Assembly: GCA_018817425.1 (NCBI GenBank)
Contig: JAHITX010000034.1
Location: 1 to 64,000, forward strand
DNA: 64,000 nt
Direction: 5' to 3'
Origin: Pseudomonadota bacterium
GTDB taxonomy: Bacteria; Desulfobacterota; Desulfobacteria; Desulfobacterales; RPRI01
Each line of letters starts with the position of its first letter. Within the stretch, counting starts at the first letter, position 1. Below the pieces are notes generated by a model that did no database searches, was not told the DNA's origin, and saw nothing but the letters and a program-made list of their open reading frames with translations. The translations under genes were made by a program, and so were the position numbers. Below are positions 27,621 to 36,661 of the stretch, piece by piece.

Positions 27621-28110
27621 AACTTGACAATATAAATACCAAAATACGGTTTTTGTGAAAGAATAGTTACAAGCCTGATGTTCTGATTTAACAAAAGCAA
27701 TTGGCGTAATATATATTACAGTTAAAAAATATGTCAATATTAAACATTTTTATTCAAGAACTTTGTATGATAATGCCTTTACCATAAATATGTTTCTTTA
27801 TAATTTATTATAAAGAGTTATAAAATATTTTTTAAAAGGTATTGACATAATATGTTATGATAATTAAATTAAAAATTTAAATATTAAAACGGTTCAGCAA
27901 ATTAAATAGATTAAACAAATTTTTTCAAGAATTATAGATATAATATTGAGATCTTTAACGATTGATGTTGTGTATAGGTCTCAAGTATTATTTGCTAAAT
28001 TTTTTTACGCTCATGTACGAAGGAAGATTGTAAACTGTCACTCCTAAATTATTAAGGCCTTCCGTTTTTTTATGCGTCATTTCAGTTAGATAAGTTGGAG
28101 GGTGCTTTTC
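27621..28110. other. Divergent intergenic region between ccdA and dnaG
   Basis: About 490 bases of AT-rich DNA with no supported gene. It should contain promoters for both directions. One sigma-70-like candidate for dnaG is noted at 27842-27870; no riboswitch-like or conserved RNA structure is evident. Confidence 0.55.
27842..27870 (+). promoter_or_regulatory. Candidate promoter for dnaG-rpoD
   Basis: A consensus TTGACA at 27842-27847 is followed after 17 bp by TAAATT at 27865-27870. The distance to dnaG (about 240 bases) and the AT-rich background make this tentative. Confidence 0.25.
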
Positions 28111-29970
28111 TTGGTTTTTTTTATTCCTGAAGAAAAAATTTTTGAAATAAAAAACGCGACAGACATTGTTGATGTTGTGTCCGAGTCGGTGCTGTTGAAA
28201 AAGTCCGGAAGGAATCACCTTGGGCTCTGTCCTTTTCATTCGGAAAAAACACCTTCTTTTACAGTAAGTTATGAGAAACAGATATTTTATTGTTTTGGAT
28301 GTGGGGCCGGGGGCAATGTTTTTGCATATCTGATGAAAAAAGAAGGGTTTACTTTTCCGGAGGCAGTTAAGCATCTTGCCGAAAAGTATGGGATTGACAT
28401 TCCTGTTGAAAAAACAACTCCGGAAAAGAGCAAAAAAAATAGCGAAAGAGACAGTATATTTTCAATTAACAAACAGGCTATGGAGTTTTTTGAAAATTGC
28501 CTTTTAAATGGTGTTGCCGGCAAGAAAGCTCTTGAATATCTTAATAAAAGGGAAATATCTGAAAAAATTATAGCAGATTATCATCTTGGATATGCCCATG
28601 ATGGATGGAATACGCTTTTTAATTTTTTTAATAATAATAATATTTCAACATCACTTATTGAAAAAGCCGGATTGATTGTTAAAAAAAATAAATCTGATGG
28701 TTTTTATGATCGTTTCAGAAATAGAATAATTTTTCCGATATTTGATATAAACTCACAGGTAATAGGTTTCGGGGGGCGTGTTATGGACGATTCACTTCCC
28801 AAATACCTTAATTCGCCTGAAACTATTGTGTTTAACAAAAGCGGGTCACTGTATGGCCTTAATATAGCAAAGAGTGAGTGCAGGCTTACCGAAACGGTTT
28901 TTATTGTTGAGGGTTATTTTGATCTTCTTGCTCTTCATAAAAACGGAATAAAAAACAGCGTTGCCACGCTGGGGACTTCTATAACTTCTGAACATGTTAA
29001 GATTTTAAGAGCAATTATAGGCAAAGACGGTAAATTTATTCTTGTATATGATTCTGATGATGCAGGAATAAAAGCAGCACAAAGGAGTATAGAAATATTT
29101 GATAAAGGCTTTGCTGATGCAAAGGTGTTGGTGCTTCCTACAGGTTATGATCCTGATTCATATCTTTCTGAATTCGGTTTGGAAGCTTTTAACAAAGCTG
29201 TTTCAAACGCTTATGGTACGGTTTCTTTTGTAATAAACAGCGCTATAAAAAAATATGGGCAGTCAGTTGAAGGGAAAATCCGTATAATTTCAGAACTGAC
29301 TAAGATTTTATCTTCAATTGAGGATAATGTAGCAAGATCACTTTACATAAGAGAACTTTCGGAAAAAATTGATATAGATGAAGCGGCAATACATGAAAAA
29401 ATCAGAGAAGCTCTTGCGAATATAAAAACCGGTAAATATATTAATGGATCAGATGCAAACCAGGTTGCCGGCAACACGTATGCGGGAGGTTTGGGGTCTG
29501 AAAATACGGTTGTTGAAAATAGTCAAAGAGGTACAAGGTTTGAGAGGCAAATAATAGCAATGATGCTTCAATTTCCTGAAATAATTCCTGAAATCAAAAA
29601 GCGGGATCTGTTGAGCGGTCTCTCTGATGATGTTTTAAGGGCAATAGGAAATGCTATTATAGAACATAAAAACTTACCTGGGTTAAATTTAGAAGAAATT
29701 CCGGTATTTGATAATAATGAAAAAAATAGTATAGCAGCTTTTTTGAGTATTACTGATGAAGTATGGGATCGTAAGAGCTGTTTGAGTCTGATAAGGCAGT
29801 TTGAATATGTGTGTAAACGAAAGAAAGATACGAGTATAAAAAGAATTAAGGAAGCTGAAGAAACAAAGGATGAAAAATTGCTTTTGGAATTATTAAGAGA
29901 AAAGCAATTTCAGGCAAAAGATAAGAGAACCAATAGGATGAAAGCTTTAGGAGGCGAAACTATATGGTGA
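28111..29970 (+). CDS. dnaG: DNA primase DnaG
   Basis: Synthesises RNA primers for replication. The 619-residue protein has the CHC2 zinc finger first (CPFH then CFGCGAGG, about residues 32-65), then the TOPRIM core with [10 protein letters not shown] and [10 protein letters not shown], and a C-terminal helicase-binding domain. The ORF opens at a GTG at 28102, but that codon overlaps the GGAGGG Shine-Dalgarno (28097-28102); the TTG at 28111 has ideal 8-base spacing, so I use it. TTG starts are rare and may lower expression. It overlaps rpoD by 7 bp, a macromolecular-synthesis operon without rpsU. Confidence 0.93.
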   Translation: MVFFIPEEKIFEIKNATDIVDVVSESVLLKKSGRNHLGLCPFHSEKTPSFTVSYEKQIFYCFGCGAGGNVFAYLMKKEGFTFPEAVKHLAEKYGIDIPVEKTTPEKSKKNSERDSIFSINKQAMEFFENCLLNGVAGKKALEYLNKREISEKIIADYHLGYAHDGWNTLFNFFNNNNISTSLIEKAGLIVKKNKSDGFYDRFRNRIIFPIFDINSQVIGFGGRVMDDSLPKYLNSPETIVFNKSGSLYGLNIAKSECRLTETVFIVEGYFDLLALHKNGIKNSVATLGTSITSEHVKILRAIIGKDGKFILVYDSDDAGIKAAQRSIEIFDKGFADAKVLVLPTGYDPDSYLSEFGLEAFNKAVSNAYGTVSFVINSAIKKYGQSVEGKIRIISELTKILSSIEDNVARSLYIRELSEKIDIDEAAIHEKIREALANIKTGKYINGSDANQVAGNTYAGGLGSENTVVENSQRGTRFERQIIAMMLQFPEIIPEIKKRDLLSGLSDDVLRAIGNAIIEHKNLPGLNLEEIPVFDNNEKNSIAAFLSITDEVWDRKSCLSLIRQFEYVCKRKKDTSIKRIKEAEETKDEKLLLELLREKQFQAKDKRTNRMKALGGETIW

Positions 29971-31790
29971 GCAAACCTGCTGAGACATTAAAAATAAAGA
30001 AGAAAACGGAAAAAAAGACAGTGACAAAGAAATCTGTAGCTACAAAAGCTAAAAGCACAAAGAAAGCAGAAAAAGGAGATTTAAAGGAGCTTATATCAAA
30101 AGGTAAGCAAAAGGGGTATGTTACCTATGATGAGCTTAATGAAGAAATGCCTGACAATGTTATTTCTCTGGAAAAAATAAATGAAACGTTTGATATGCTT
30201 GACAGCAATGACATCGAAATTGTTGATGAAAATAAAACTAAGGCAGAAGATGATAAGGCATCAGATGAGAAAAAAGTAAAAACGAGTGATCTGGCGGCAG
30301 CAAATTTTGGAACTGTAACCGATCCGGTTAAAATGTATTTACGTGAGATGGGTCTTGTAACTTTGTTAAGCAGGGAAGGGGAAGTTGAGATTGCAAAAAA
30401 AATCGAAGATGGCGAGCAGGAAGTCTTAAAAGCCATGGTTTCAACACCTGTCGGGATGGAATGTATTATTGATCTCGGACTCCAGATTGAAAGCGGAAGC
30501 CTCAGGCCAAAGCATGTACTTAAGGATTTTGATGAAAGTGATAGCTATGTAGATGAAATGATTCAGGTAGATAACTTTGTTAAAATGATTCATTCTATAA
30601 AAGAAGTCCATGAAAAAAATAATGAGTTATTTAAAACAGTAGATTCTCTGAAACCTGATGAAAAAAGCGAACTGCGCCAGATAAAAAAAATGATTTCAGC
30701 AAATCATAACGAAATATTTGGGCTTCTTAAAGAATGGCGGCTTGAAACAGGTGTTTTGGACAGAATTGAATTATTAATAAAATCTCATATAAAATGGTTC
30801 GAGTCTATGGCGAAAAATATTATGGACTGTGCTGCTAAAACTAATATTTCAGCAACTGATCTTAAAGCAAATATTGACTCCAAAACCGGTTTCTTAAAAT
30901 GCGCAAAGTCTTGTTGCAAGCTGACAAAAGATGAAATCGCTTTAGTTTTTGACGAGATTAATAAATTCAATAATATTATAGCTGAAAATGAACAAAAAAT
31001 CAGGACCGATTGCAAGACGTTAAAAAAAGTTATGACCTGTGTAGGAGAGGGACGATTTAGGGCAAAATTGGCAAAGAGCGATTTGACAAAAGCTAATTTG
31101 CGTCTTGTAGTCAGTATCGCAAAAAAATATACGAACAGAGGGCTGCAGTTTTTGGATCTGATTCAGGAAGGTAACATAGGTCTTATGAAAGCTGTAGATA
31201 AGTTTGAATACCGTAGGGGCTATAAATTCAGCACATATGCTACTTGGTGGATAAGGCAGGCAATTACAAGAGCTATTGCCGACCAGGCGAGAACTATCCG
31301 TATTCCGGTGCATATGATTGAAACGATAAATAAGTTAATCAGAACATCAAGGTATCTTGTGCAAGAGCAGGGACGCGAACCTTCTCCTGAAGAGATTGCA
31401 GAAAAAATGGAAATTCCGCTTGAAAAAGTAAGAAAGGTTTTGAAGATAGCAAGAGAGCCTATATCCCTTGAAACTCCGATTGGGGAAGAAGAAGACAGCC
31501 ATCTGGGAGATTTTATAGAGGACAAGAAGTTTATGCTTCCTTCAGATGCGGCTATAAATCAAAATCTTGCGGAACAAACAAGGAAAGTACTTGCTACTCT
31601 TACCCCAAGGGAGGAGAAGGTCCTTAGGATGCGTTTTGGAATCGGAGAAAGGGCTGATCATACATTAGAAGAAGTTGGACAGGATTTTCAGGTTACACGT
31701 GAGCGCATAAGACAAATTGAGGCCAAGGCGTTAAGGAAATTGAGGCACCCAACAAGAAGCCGCAAGCTAAAAAACTTTATTGAAATGTGA
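29964..31790 (+). CDS. rpoD: RNA polymerase primary sigma factor RpoD
   Basis: 608-residue sigma-70. After a Lys-rich start and region 1.1-like segment, region 1.2 begins [11 protein letters not shown] (about 115-125). A non-conserved region (about 140-370) is followed by region 2 with [19 protein letters not shown] and [10 protein letters not shown], region 3, and region 4 ending in [18 protein letters not shown]. Unusually, the non-conserved region carries six cysteines, including an SCC pair (coding 30826-31040). A GGAGG site lies 9 bases before the ATG, inside the end of dnaG, so translation of the two is coupled. Confidence 0.96.
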   Translation: MVSKPAETLKIKKKTEKKTVTKKSVATKAKSTKKAEKGDLKELISKGKQKGYVTYDELNEEMPDNVISLEKINETFDMLDSNDIEIVDENKTKAEDDKASDEKKVKTSDLAAANFGTVTDPVKMYLREMGLVTLLSREGEVEIAKKIEDGEQEVLKAMVSTPVGMECIIDLGLQIESGSLRPKHVLKDFDESDSYVDEMIQVDNFVKMIHSIKEVHEKNNELFKTVDSLKPDEKSELRQIKKMISANHNEIFGLLKEWRLETGVLDRIELLIKSHIKWFESMAKNIMDCAAKTNISATDLKANIDSKTGFLKCAKSCCKLTKDEIALVFDEINKFNNIIAENEQKIRTDCKTLKKVMTCVGEGRFRAKLAKSDLTKANLRLVVSIAKKYTNRGLQFLDLIQEGNIGLMKAVDKFEYRRGYKFSTYATWWIRQAITRAIADQARTIRIPVHMIETINKLIRTSRYLVQEQGREPSPEEIAEKMEIPLEKVRKVLKIAREPISLETPIGEEEDSHLGDFIEDKKFMLPSDAAINQNLAEQTRKVLATLTPREEKVLRMRFGIGERADHTLEEVGQDFQVTRERIRQIEAKALRKLRHPTRSRKLKNFIEM

Positions 31791-31840
31791 TCTTATTTCA
31801 AAAGAGATGTGTTTTTTACGAATTCCATCAAAGGTAGCAC

Positions 31841-31868
31841 TTGACAAATTATTTTTATGAATATAAAC
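31841..31868 (+). promoter_or_regulatory. Promoter for the tRNA gene
   Basis: A consensus TTGACA at 31841-31846 is followed after 15 bp by TATAAA at 31862-31867. The predicted start is about 15 bases upstream of the mature tRNA, a sensible arrangement. Confidence 0.45.
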
Positions 31869-31890
31869 GTCAGACATCAAAATGCATTGA

Positions 31891-31963
31891 GGGCCCATAG
31901 CTCAGCTGGAAGAGCCACCGGCTCATAACCGGTAGGTCCCTGGTTCGAACCCAGGTGGGCCCA
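31891..31963 (+). tRNA. tRNA with anticodon CAT (Met elongator, or Ile2)
   Basis: A full cloverleaf: 7-bp acceptor stem GGGCCCA/TGGGCCC, D arm GCTC..GAGC, anticodon stem ACCGG/CCGGT with loop CTCATAA (anticodon at 31924-31926), T arm CCTGG-TTCGAAC-CCAGG and discriminator A. CCA is not encoded. The anticodon stem lacks the GGG/CCC of initiator tRNA, so it is not tRNA-fMet. CAT can be elongator Met or, after lysidine modification, Ile2 (AUA); I cannot separate these by eye. Confidence 0.93.
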
Positions 31964-32067
31964 TATCCGTTATCGGAGAAGTAGATGACAACTGCTGACA
32001 ATGGGCATCAACAATCGGGTACTGTTTTGGCTTTAAACAACCTGATATTTCAACCAAAATGGCAAAC

Positions 32068-32119
32068 AAGAGTTATTCATAACTCTTAAGGCATGGTTAT
32101 CTTGACCATGCCTTTTTTT
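32068..32119 (+). terminator. Tandem hairpins and rho-independent terminator after the tRNA
   Basis: A 9-bp perfect hairpin aagagttat-tc-ataactctt (32068-32087) is immediately followed by a 10-bp hairpin aaggcatggt/accatgcctt with a 7-base loop (32088-32114), ending in a run of T (32113-32119). The second is a textbook intrinsic terminator; the first may reinforce it. Confidence 0.85.
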
Positions 32120-32181
32120 ATTTAAAAATTAGCAGATCAGTAAGAAAGGTCATTACAATTGCGTAAGCCGGTATTTATACA

Positions 32182-33300
32182 ATGCAAGTCACAGTCTATG
32201 ATATAATCAAATTGATTGAAAAAATAGCACCATCCCGGCTTGCTGAAAAATGGGATAATTCAGGCCTTCAGGCAGGTAAATTGGATTGGCCGGTTAAAAA
32301 AGTATTAATTGCTCTTGATCCGACTCCCAATGTTATCGAAGTTGCATGCAGCAAAAGGGCCGATCTTCTGGTTACTCATCATCCGATGATTTTTAATCCG
32401 CTTAAATCAATTGATTTTAGTTCATCGATAGGCTCTCTTATATATAAATCGGCGATAAATAATCTGGCGATTTTTTCTGCACATACAAATCTTGACAGTG
32501 TATCAGACGGTATAAATGATTTGCTTGCTTTGTCTATAGGGCTTAAAAATATTAAGACATTATGTAAAAGTGCCGATACAGATAAGTGCAAGTTGGTTGT
32601 ATATGTACCCGCAGACTACGAACATAAGGTGATTAAAGCTCTTTTCGAAACAAAAGCAGGAGTAATTGGTTCTTATGCGTGCTGCTCTTTCAGAAATACC
32701 GGAAAAGGGACTTTTAAACCAGGAGCTTCTGCAAAGCCTTTTATCGGAAATAAGGATGAAATATCCCATGTTGATGAGATAAGGATAGAAGTTGTGGCAT
32801 ATAAGCAGGATATTAGCGAAATTGTTTCGCATATCAGGCGATACCATCCTTATGAAACAATGGCATACGATGTATATCCACTGTATGAATATGATAAAAC
32901 TGAAGGGTTAGGCCGTATCGGTGAGCTTGAAGAAAAACAAAAGCTTTATATTTTTGCTGAAAAGATAAAACAAAAACTTGCTTTAGATAGTGTAAGAATT
33001 GTCGGAAATCCTGAACTCATTGTAAGTGAAGTTGCTATCTGTTCGGGAAGCGGATCAGATCTTCTGAAAGATTTTTTCAGATCCGGCGCTCAGGTATACA
33101 TTAGTGGTGATTTACGTTACCATGATGCAAAATCTGTTGAATCTGAAGGGCGTGGCCTTATTGATATAGGACATTTTGCGTCCGAGCATTTAATTGTTGA
33201 AAAGTTGACTGAAAAGCTTAACATCATGATTCTTGAAGAAAGTTATGATGTGATAGCAGAGGCATGCGGGATTGAGCGAGATCCGTTTGTTATTTTATAA
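32182..33300 (+). CDS. Nif3-like dinuclear metal-centre protein
   Basis: 372-residue member of the NIF3/YbgI (DUF34) family, often annotated GTP cyclohydrolase I type 2. Histidine-rich blocks that bind the metal pair are THHPMIF (about 69-75), SAHTNLD (about 100-106) and the C-terminal GHFASEH (about 330-336). A PII/CutA-like insertion of roughly 110 residues (about 130-240), with the HPYE block, separates the halves, as in the longer members. The biochemical role is not established. It is followed by the zinc-ribbon gene and rnpB. Confidence 0.9.
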   Translation: MQVTVYDIIKLIEKIAPSRLAEKWDNSGLQAGKLDWPVKKVLIALDPTPNVIEVACSKRADLLVTHHPMIFNPLKSIDFSSSIGSLIYKSAINNLAIFSAHTNLDSVSDGINDLLALSIGLKNIKTLCKSADTDKCKLVVYVPADYEHKVIKALFETKAGVIGSYACCSFRNTGKGTFKPGASAKPFIGNKDEISHVDEIRIEVVAYKQDISEIVSHIRRYHPYETMAYDVYPLYEYDKTEGLGRIGELEEKQKLYIFAEKIKQKLALDSVRIVGNPELIVSEVAICSGSGSDLLKDFFRSGAQVYISGDLRYHDAKSVESEGRGLIDIGHFASEHLIVEKLTEKLNIMILEESYDVIAEACGIERDPFVIL

Positions 33301-33343
33301 ATATTTATATAAATAACCTATTTAACAAAGAAGACATATTAAA

Positions 33344-34060
33344 ATGATTGATATTAAAGAACAGATAGAAATTTTGATTAAATTACAAGCTATTGAAACC
33401 GAAAGAAATAAGATTAGCTTAGCACTTGCCGGTGTTTCCGAAAAAAATGATAGTCTTGATTTGAAAATAAATAATTCTGAGACTATTGTTGAACTAAAGC
33501 AGTCCTTTATTGAAGATTTAAGAAAAAAATATAAAGAGTTGGAGTTTAATAACCAGGCGAACGTTTCTAATTTGTCAAAAAGCCAGGAAAAACTCGCATC
33601 AGTTAAGACGAACAAGGAATATCAGTCTGTTTTGAAGGAAATTGATGATATTAAATCCAAAAATTCAGATATTGAAGAAGAAATGTTAAATACCCTGGAA
33701 GCTATTGAAACAGCAGAGAAAGAAATTTCCGACCTGGAAAAAGAATTTCTTCAAATAAAAGAAACGGTTAATGGACAAAAGGCAATCATAAATAAAGAAG
33801 CCGAGCAGAACAGGGAAGGTATTGTGGCTTGTGAAGAAAAGTGGAATAATATCTCAAAAAATGTAGCCACAGAAATAATGGCTAAATATAATATGGTTAG
33901 GGAGTTTATAAAAGATACGGCGATTGCGCCGACTATAGATTCAATTTGTCAGGGATGTAATATGAATATCCCGCCACAGATGTATAATGAGCTTTTAAGA
34001 TTTGACAGTATTAAATACTGTCCTCACTGTCAGAGAATAATTTACTGGGGAAAGACTTGA
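33344..34060 (+). CDS. Coiled-coil protein with C4 zinc ribbon
   Basis: 238 residues. Residues 1-185 form a long antiparallel coiled coil typical of the DUF164/CdsZ family. The C-terminus holds a zinc ribbon: CQGC (about 205) and, 24 residues later, CPHC, followed by RIIYW. Proteins of this family bind nucleic acid or ribosome-related partners in some bacteria, but a precise function is unknown. Its gene sits directly upstream of rnpB, an arrangement seen in several Desulfobacterota and suggestive of RNA-related work. Confidence 0.88.
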   Translation: MIDIKEQIEILIKLQAIETERNKISLALAGVSEKNDSLDLKINNSETIVELKQSFIEDLRKKYKELEFNNQANVSNLSKSQEKLASVKTNKEYQSVLKEIDDIKSKNSDIEEEMLNTLEAIETAEKEISDLEKEFLQIKETVNGQKAIINKEAEQNREGIVACEEKWNNISKNVATEIMAKYNMVREFIKDTAIAPTIDSICQGCNMNIPPQMYNELLRFDSIKYCPHCQRIIYWGKT

Positions 34061-34064
34061 TATA

Positions 34065-34449
34065 AACGGTTGGAGCAATCTAAACGATCGCAGGATCAGT
34101 TAAACTGCTCCTGAGGAAAGTCCGAACACCATAGGGCAGGGTGCTCCATAACATGGAGTCGTGGCAACACGAAGGAAAGTGCAACAGAAAGTATACCGCC
34201 TTGCAATTGCAGGGTAAGGGTGAAAAGGTGCGGTAAGAGCGCACCAGATTTCCGGGTGACCGGAGATCTCGGTAAACCCCACCCGGTGCAAGACCAAATA
34301 GGGGAGTGCTTGAGGGCTGCCCGTCCGAGCTCCCGGGTAGGTCGCAAGAGATGTAGGGTAACCTGCATCCTTAGATGAATGATCGTTATCTTTTTTAGAG
34401 TAATCTGAAAAAGGAAACAGAATTCGGCTTATAGATTGCTCCGGCCGTT
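34065..34449 (+). ncRNA. rnpB: RNase P RNA (class A)
   Basis: Catalytic RNA of RNase P. Outer helix P1 pairs aacggttggagcaatct with agattgctccggccgtt. The universal 5' core motif gaggaaagtccgaac is at about 34111-34125, the cruciform region agggcagggtgctcc follows, and the 3' core acagaattcggcttat is at about 34417-34432. About 385 nt, normal for a class A molecule. Its start is within a few bases of the upstream gene's stop codon. ORFs on the opposite strand here are artefacts. Confidence 0.95.
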
Positions 34450-34538
34450 ATATTGGTTTTTATAGTTTTAAATAACTCACATTGCGGATTTTTTATTTTT
34501 CCGCAGCCATTGATCAAACAAGGATACGACAATAAGCG

Positions 34539-35849
34539 ATGCAATTACAGGAAAATGCTAAGGACGGCAGTTTTGCCGAAAAGATTGGAGTATTTTCATA
34601 TGACTATCTTAAATGTTGTTCATCCCTTTTAATCGGTGAAGATCCGAAGCGGTTTTTTGTTAAGAAGTTTATTTTATCTTTTATATCATCATCACAACTT
34701 CTTGAAGATTTTTTAGATTACCACGGAGCAAAAAATAATAAAAACTGGTACTACTACCGGGAACTTTCTGCTGCTGTAAGACATTTAAGCCTTGCCTGCT
34801 ATTCCCAGACGCATATTTTAAATAGAATCGACTTCTATGATCTACCTGTGCTTGAAAATTTCGTGGATGAAGGCAAGGCTACTCTTAATTTTCTTATAGA
34901 GGCAATTTTAAAAATGGCTCCTGAAATACTTACAGAAGCACGCCGCCTTGGTATTCCTATCCCTAAAGAAATATTTTATCCTGTTGATTTCCCAAGTATC
35001 ACTACCACAGATAAATTCGAATATGATATAGATGATGAAAACAAGGACCAAGAGAAGGAGAGTATAGTTAAAATAGCAAGTGAATTTCTAAATATAGCCA
35101 ATGATTTGGATCATTACAGTTTTTATGAACCTTATAACAATGATGGTATACGTTCTTTGGTTCCGGGAAGAATAAATGAGGTTGAAATCAGACATTTTGA
35201 AATGCTTGTTCACAATCTTCAATCTTCTTTCGATACTTATGTAATACACGGAGGTTATCAGTTCGGCAACAGGAAATTAAAGCAGCTTCGCGGTTTTTTT
35301 TCAGTGGTATTTCATCTTCTTCAGATAATCGGGCGCCTTCTTCATTTTTATGAAAGACATCTTCATGATGCAGGGTATAAGAGCCTTTACAAAAAATCCC
35401 AGGAAAAACTATCCTTGGTGATTGATCCGGATATACTTTTAGAACGTACCATTAATTATGGTCTTTACTATGTCTGTTATTTTTTGACCAACGGAAAAGA
35501 TCTTGCAAAAGAAATATTAAACGAGAATATTGAGCGTTCGTCAATTACTGTCGGCATACCTGTTTCACTCGGTTTTCACAGCAGGCCCAGCTTGCTTGTA
35601 GCCAAAATAGTACAGCATTACGGGGGCCAGGTCGAGCTTTGTGTTGGTACTGACAGATTTGATGCAAGTAATGTCCTTGACATACAATGGGCAGGAGGCA
35701 AGATTCAGAAAGAAAATACACAGGAGGTCGTTTTCGATGGTGATCTGCGAGCCTTGAAAGATATTAAAATACTCGCAAATATCAATTACGGAGAAGATTC
35801 AATGGGCAAAGGGGTACCTCTTCCCAAAGAGCTGAAATATCTCAAGTAA
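34539..35849 (+). CDS. HPr-domain protein with a large unknown N-terminal region
   Basis: 436 residues. The last ~95 residues match HPr of the phosphotransferase system: GFHSRPSLLVAKIVQ, with His347 at the phosphorylation position, then strands and DIQWAGGK. The N-terminal 340 residues are helical, with a conserved-looking YYRELSAAVRHL block and several HF/LH motifs, and resemble nothing I know. No EI or EII genes are nearby. It could be a phosphate-sensing regulator using an HPr module; that is inference. It is followed by ispD. Confidence 0.7.
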   Translation: MQLQENAKDGSFAEKIGVFSYDYLKCCSSLLIGEDPKRFFVKKFILSFISSSQLLEDFLDYHGAKNNKNWYYYRELSAAVRHLSLACYSQTHILNRIDFYDLPVLENFVDEGKATLNFLIEAILKMAPEILTEARRLGIPIPKEIFYPVDFPSITTTDKFEYDIDDENKDQEKESIVKIASEFLNIANDLDHYSFYEPYNNDGIRSLVPGRINEVEIRHFEMLVHNLQSSFDTYVIHGGYQFGNRKLKQLRGFFSVVFHLLQIIGRLLHFYERHLHDAGYKSLYKKSQEKLSLVIDPDILLERTINYGLYYVCYFLTNGKDLAKEILNENIERSSITVGIPVSLGFHSRPSLLVAKIVQHYGGQVELCVGTDRFDASNVLDIQWAGGKIQKENTQEVVFDGDLRALKDIKILANINYGEDSMGKGVPLPKELKYLK

Positions 35850-35894
35850 ATTTTAAAATTGGCTCTTTGGTCAATTGATTCTCATGGAATTAAT

Positions 35895-36590
35895 ATGGTT
35901 TATGCTATCATAGTCGCAGGCGGAAAAGGTAACAGGATGGACAGCTCAATCCGCAAGCAGTATCTTGAAATTGACGGAAGTCCTTTGTTGTGTGCCACCC
36001 TTAAAGCCTTTAACTTATGCACTCTTATTGAAAATATAATTCTTGTTGTTCCCGCCGATGATATAAAATACTGTATCGATCGAATAATAGATCCGTTGAA
36101 GATAAAAAAGAAAGTAAAGCTTATAAAGGGTGGCAAAGAGCGTCAAGAGTCTGTATATAACGGATTACTTGAGATTGATGAAAAAGACGCCACTGTAGTT
36201 ATACATGATGGCGTTCGTCCATTTGTCAGTTCCGGCCTGATTGAAGAATGTGTCAGGGGGGCTCTTTTGCATAAAGCTTGCGTATCGGGATTGCCTGCAT
36301 CCGATACATTAAAGTTAGTAGATGATACCGGATGTATTGAAAGTACTCTTTCCAGGGATTCGGTATGGCTTGTCCAGACGCCGCAGGCCTTTGACTACAG
36401 TCTTATTAAAAAAGCTCATGATATTGCTATAAAGGATGGTTTTACAGGTACTGATGATGCGATGCTTGTAGAAAGGATTGGCGAAAAAGTAAAAATATTA
36501 AAAGGAAGCAAAAATAATATAAAGATTACAACAAAAGAAGATCTTATTCTGGCGCAGGCAATATTCCAGATTATTAAATCCGGCAATTAA
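35895..36590 (+). CDS. ispD: 2-C-methyl-D-erythritol 4-phosphate cytidylyltransferase
   Basis: Third enzyme of the MEP isoprenoid pathway; couples MEP with CTP. The 231-residue product begins YAIIVAGGKGNRM, the nucleotide-binding loop, and has VIHDGVRPFV, QTPQAF and TDDAMLVE motifs of IspD. An ORF opens 36 bases earlier, but the ATG at 35895 gives the standard N-terminus. ispF is not adjacent and is not seen in the window. Confidence 0.94.
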   Translation: MVYAIIVAGGKGNRMDSSIRKQYLEIDGSPLLCATLKAFNLCTLIENIILVVPADDIKYCIDRIIDPLKIKKKVKLIKGGKERQESVYNGLLEIDEKDATVVIHDGVRPFVSSGLIEECVRGALLHKACVSGLPASDTLKLVDDTGCIESTLSRDSVWLVQTPQAFDYSLIKKAHDIAIKDGFTGTDDAMLVERIGEKVKILKGSKNNIKITTKEDLILAQAIFQIIKSGN

Positions 36591-36661
36591 AGTGTGGCAA
36601 AAATATACAATATCTTCTTGGTAAATAGCGGCCCGTATATTTTGTAAGGAGTTTGTTTTTT

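Noticed and set aside
34096-34368. Open reading frames on the minus strand across the RNase P RNA
   Set aside because: They exist only because rnpB is structured and stop-poor; the RNA gene explains the conservation, and such ORFs are a known annotation artefact.
34480-34510. Hairpin TGCGGA/TCCGCA after rnpB as a terminator
   Set aside because: The T-rich run is in the loop rather than after the stem, which is not how an intrinsic terminator works.
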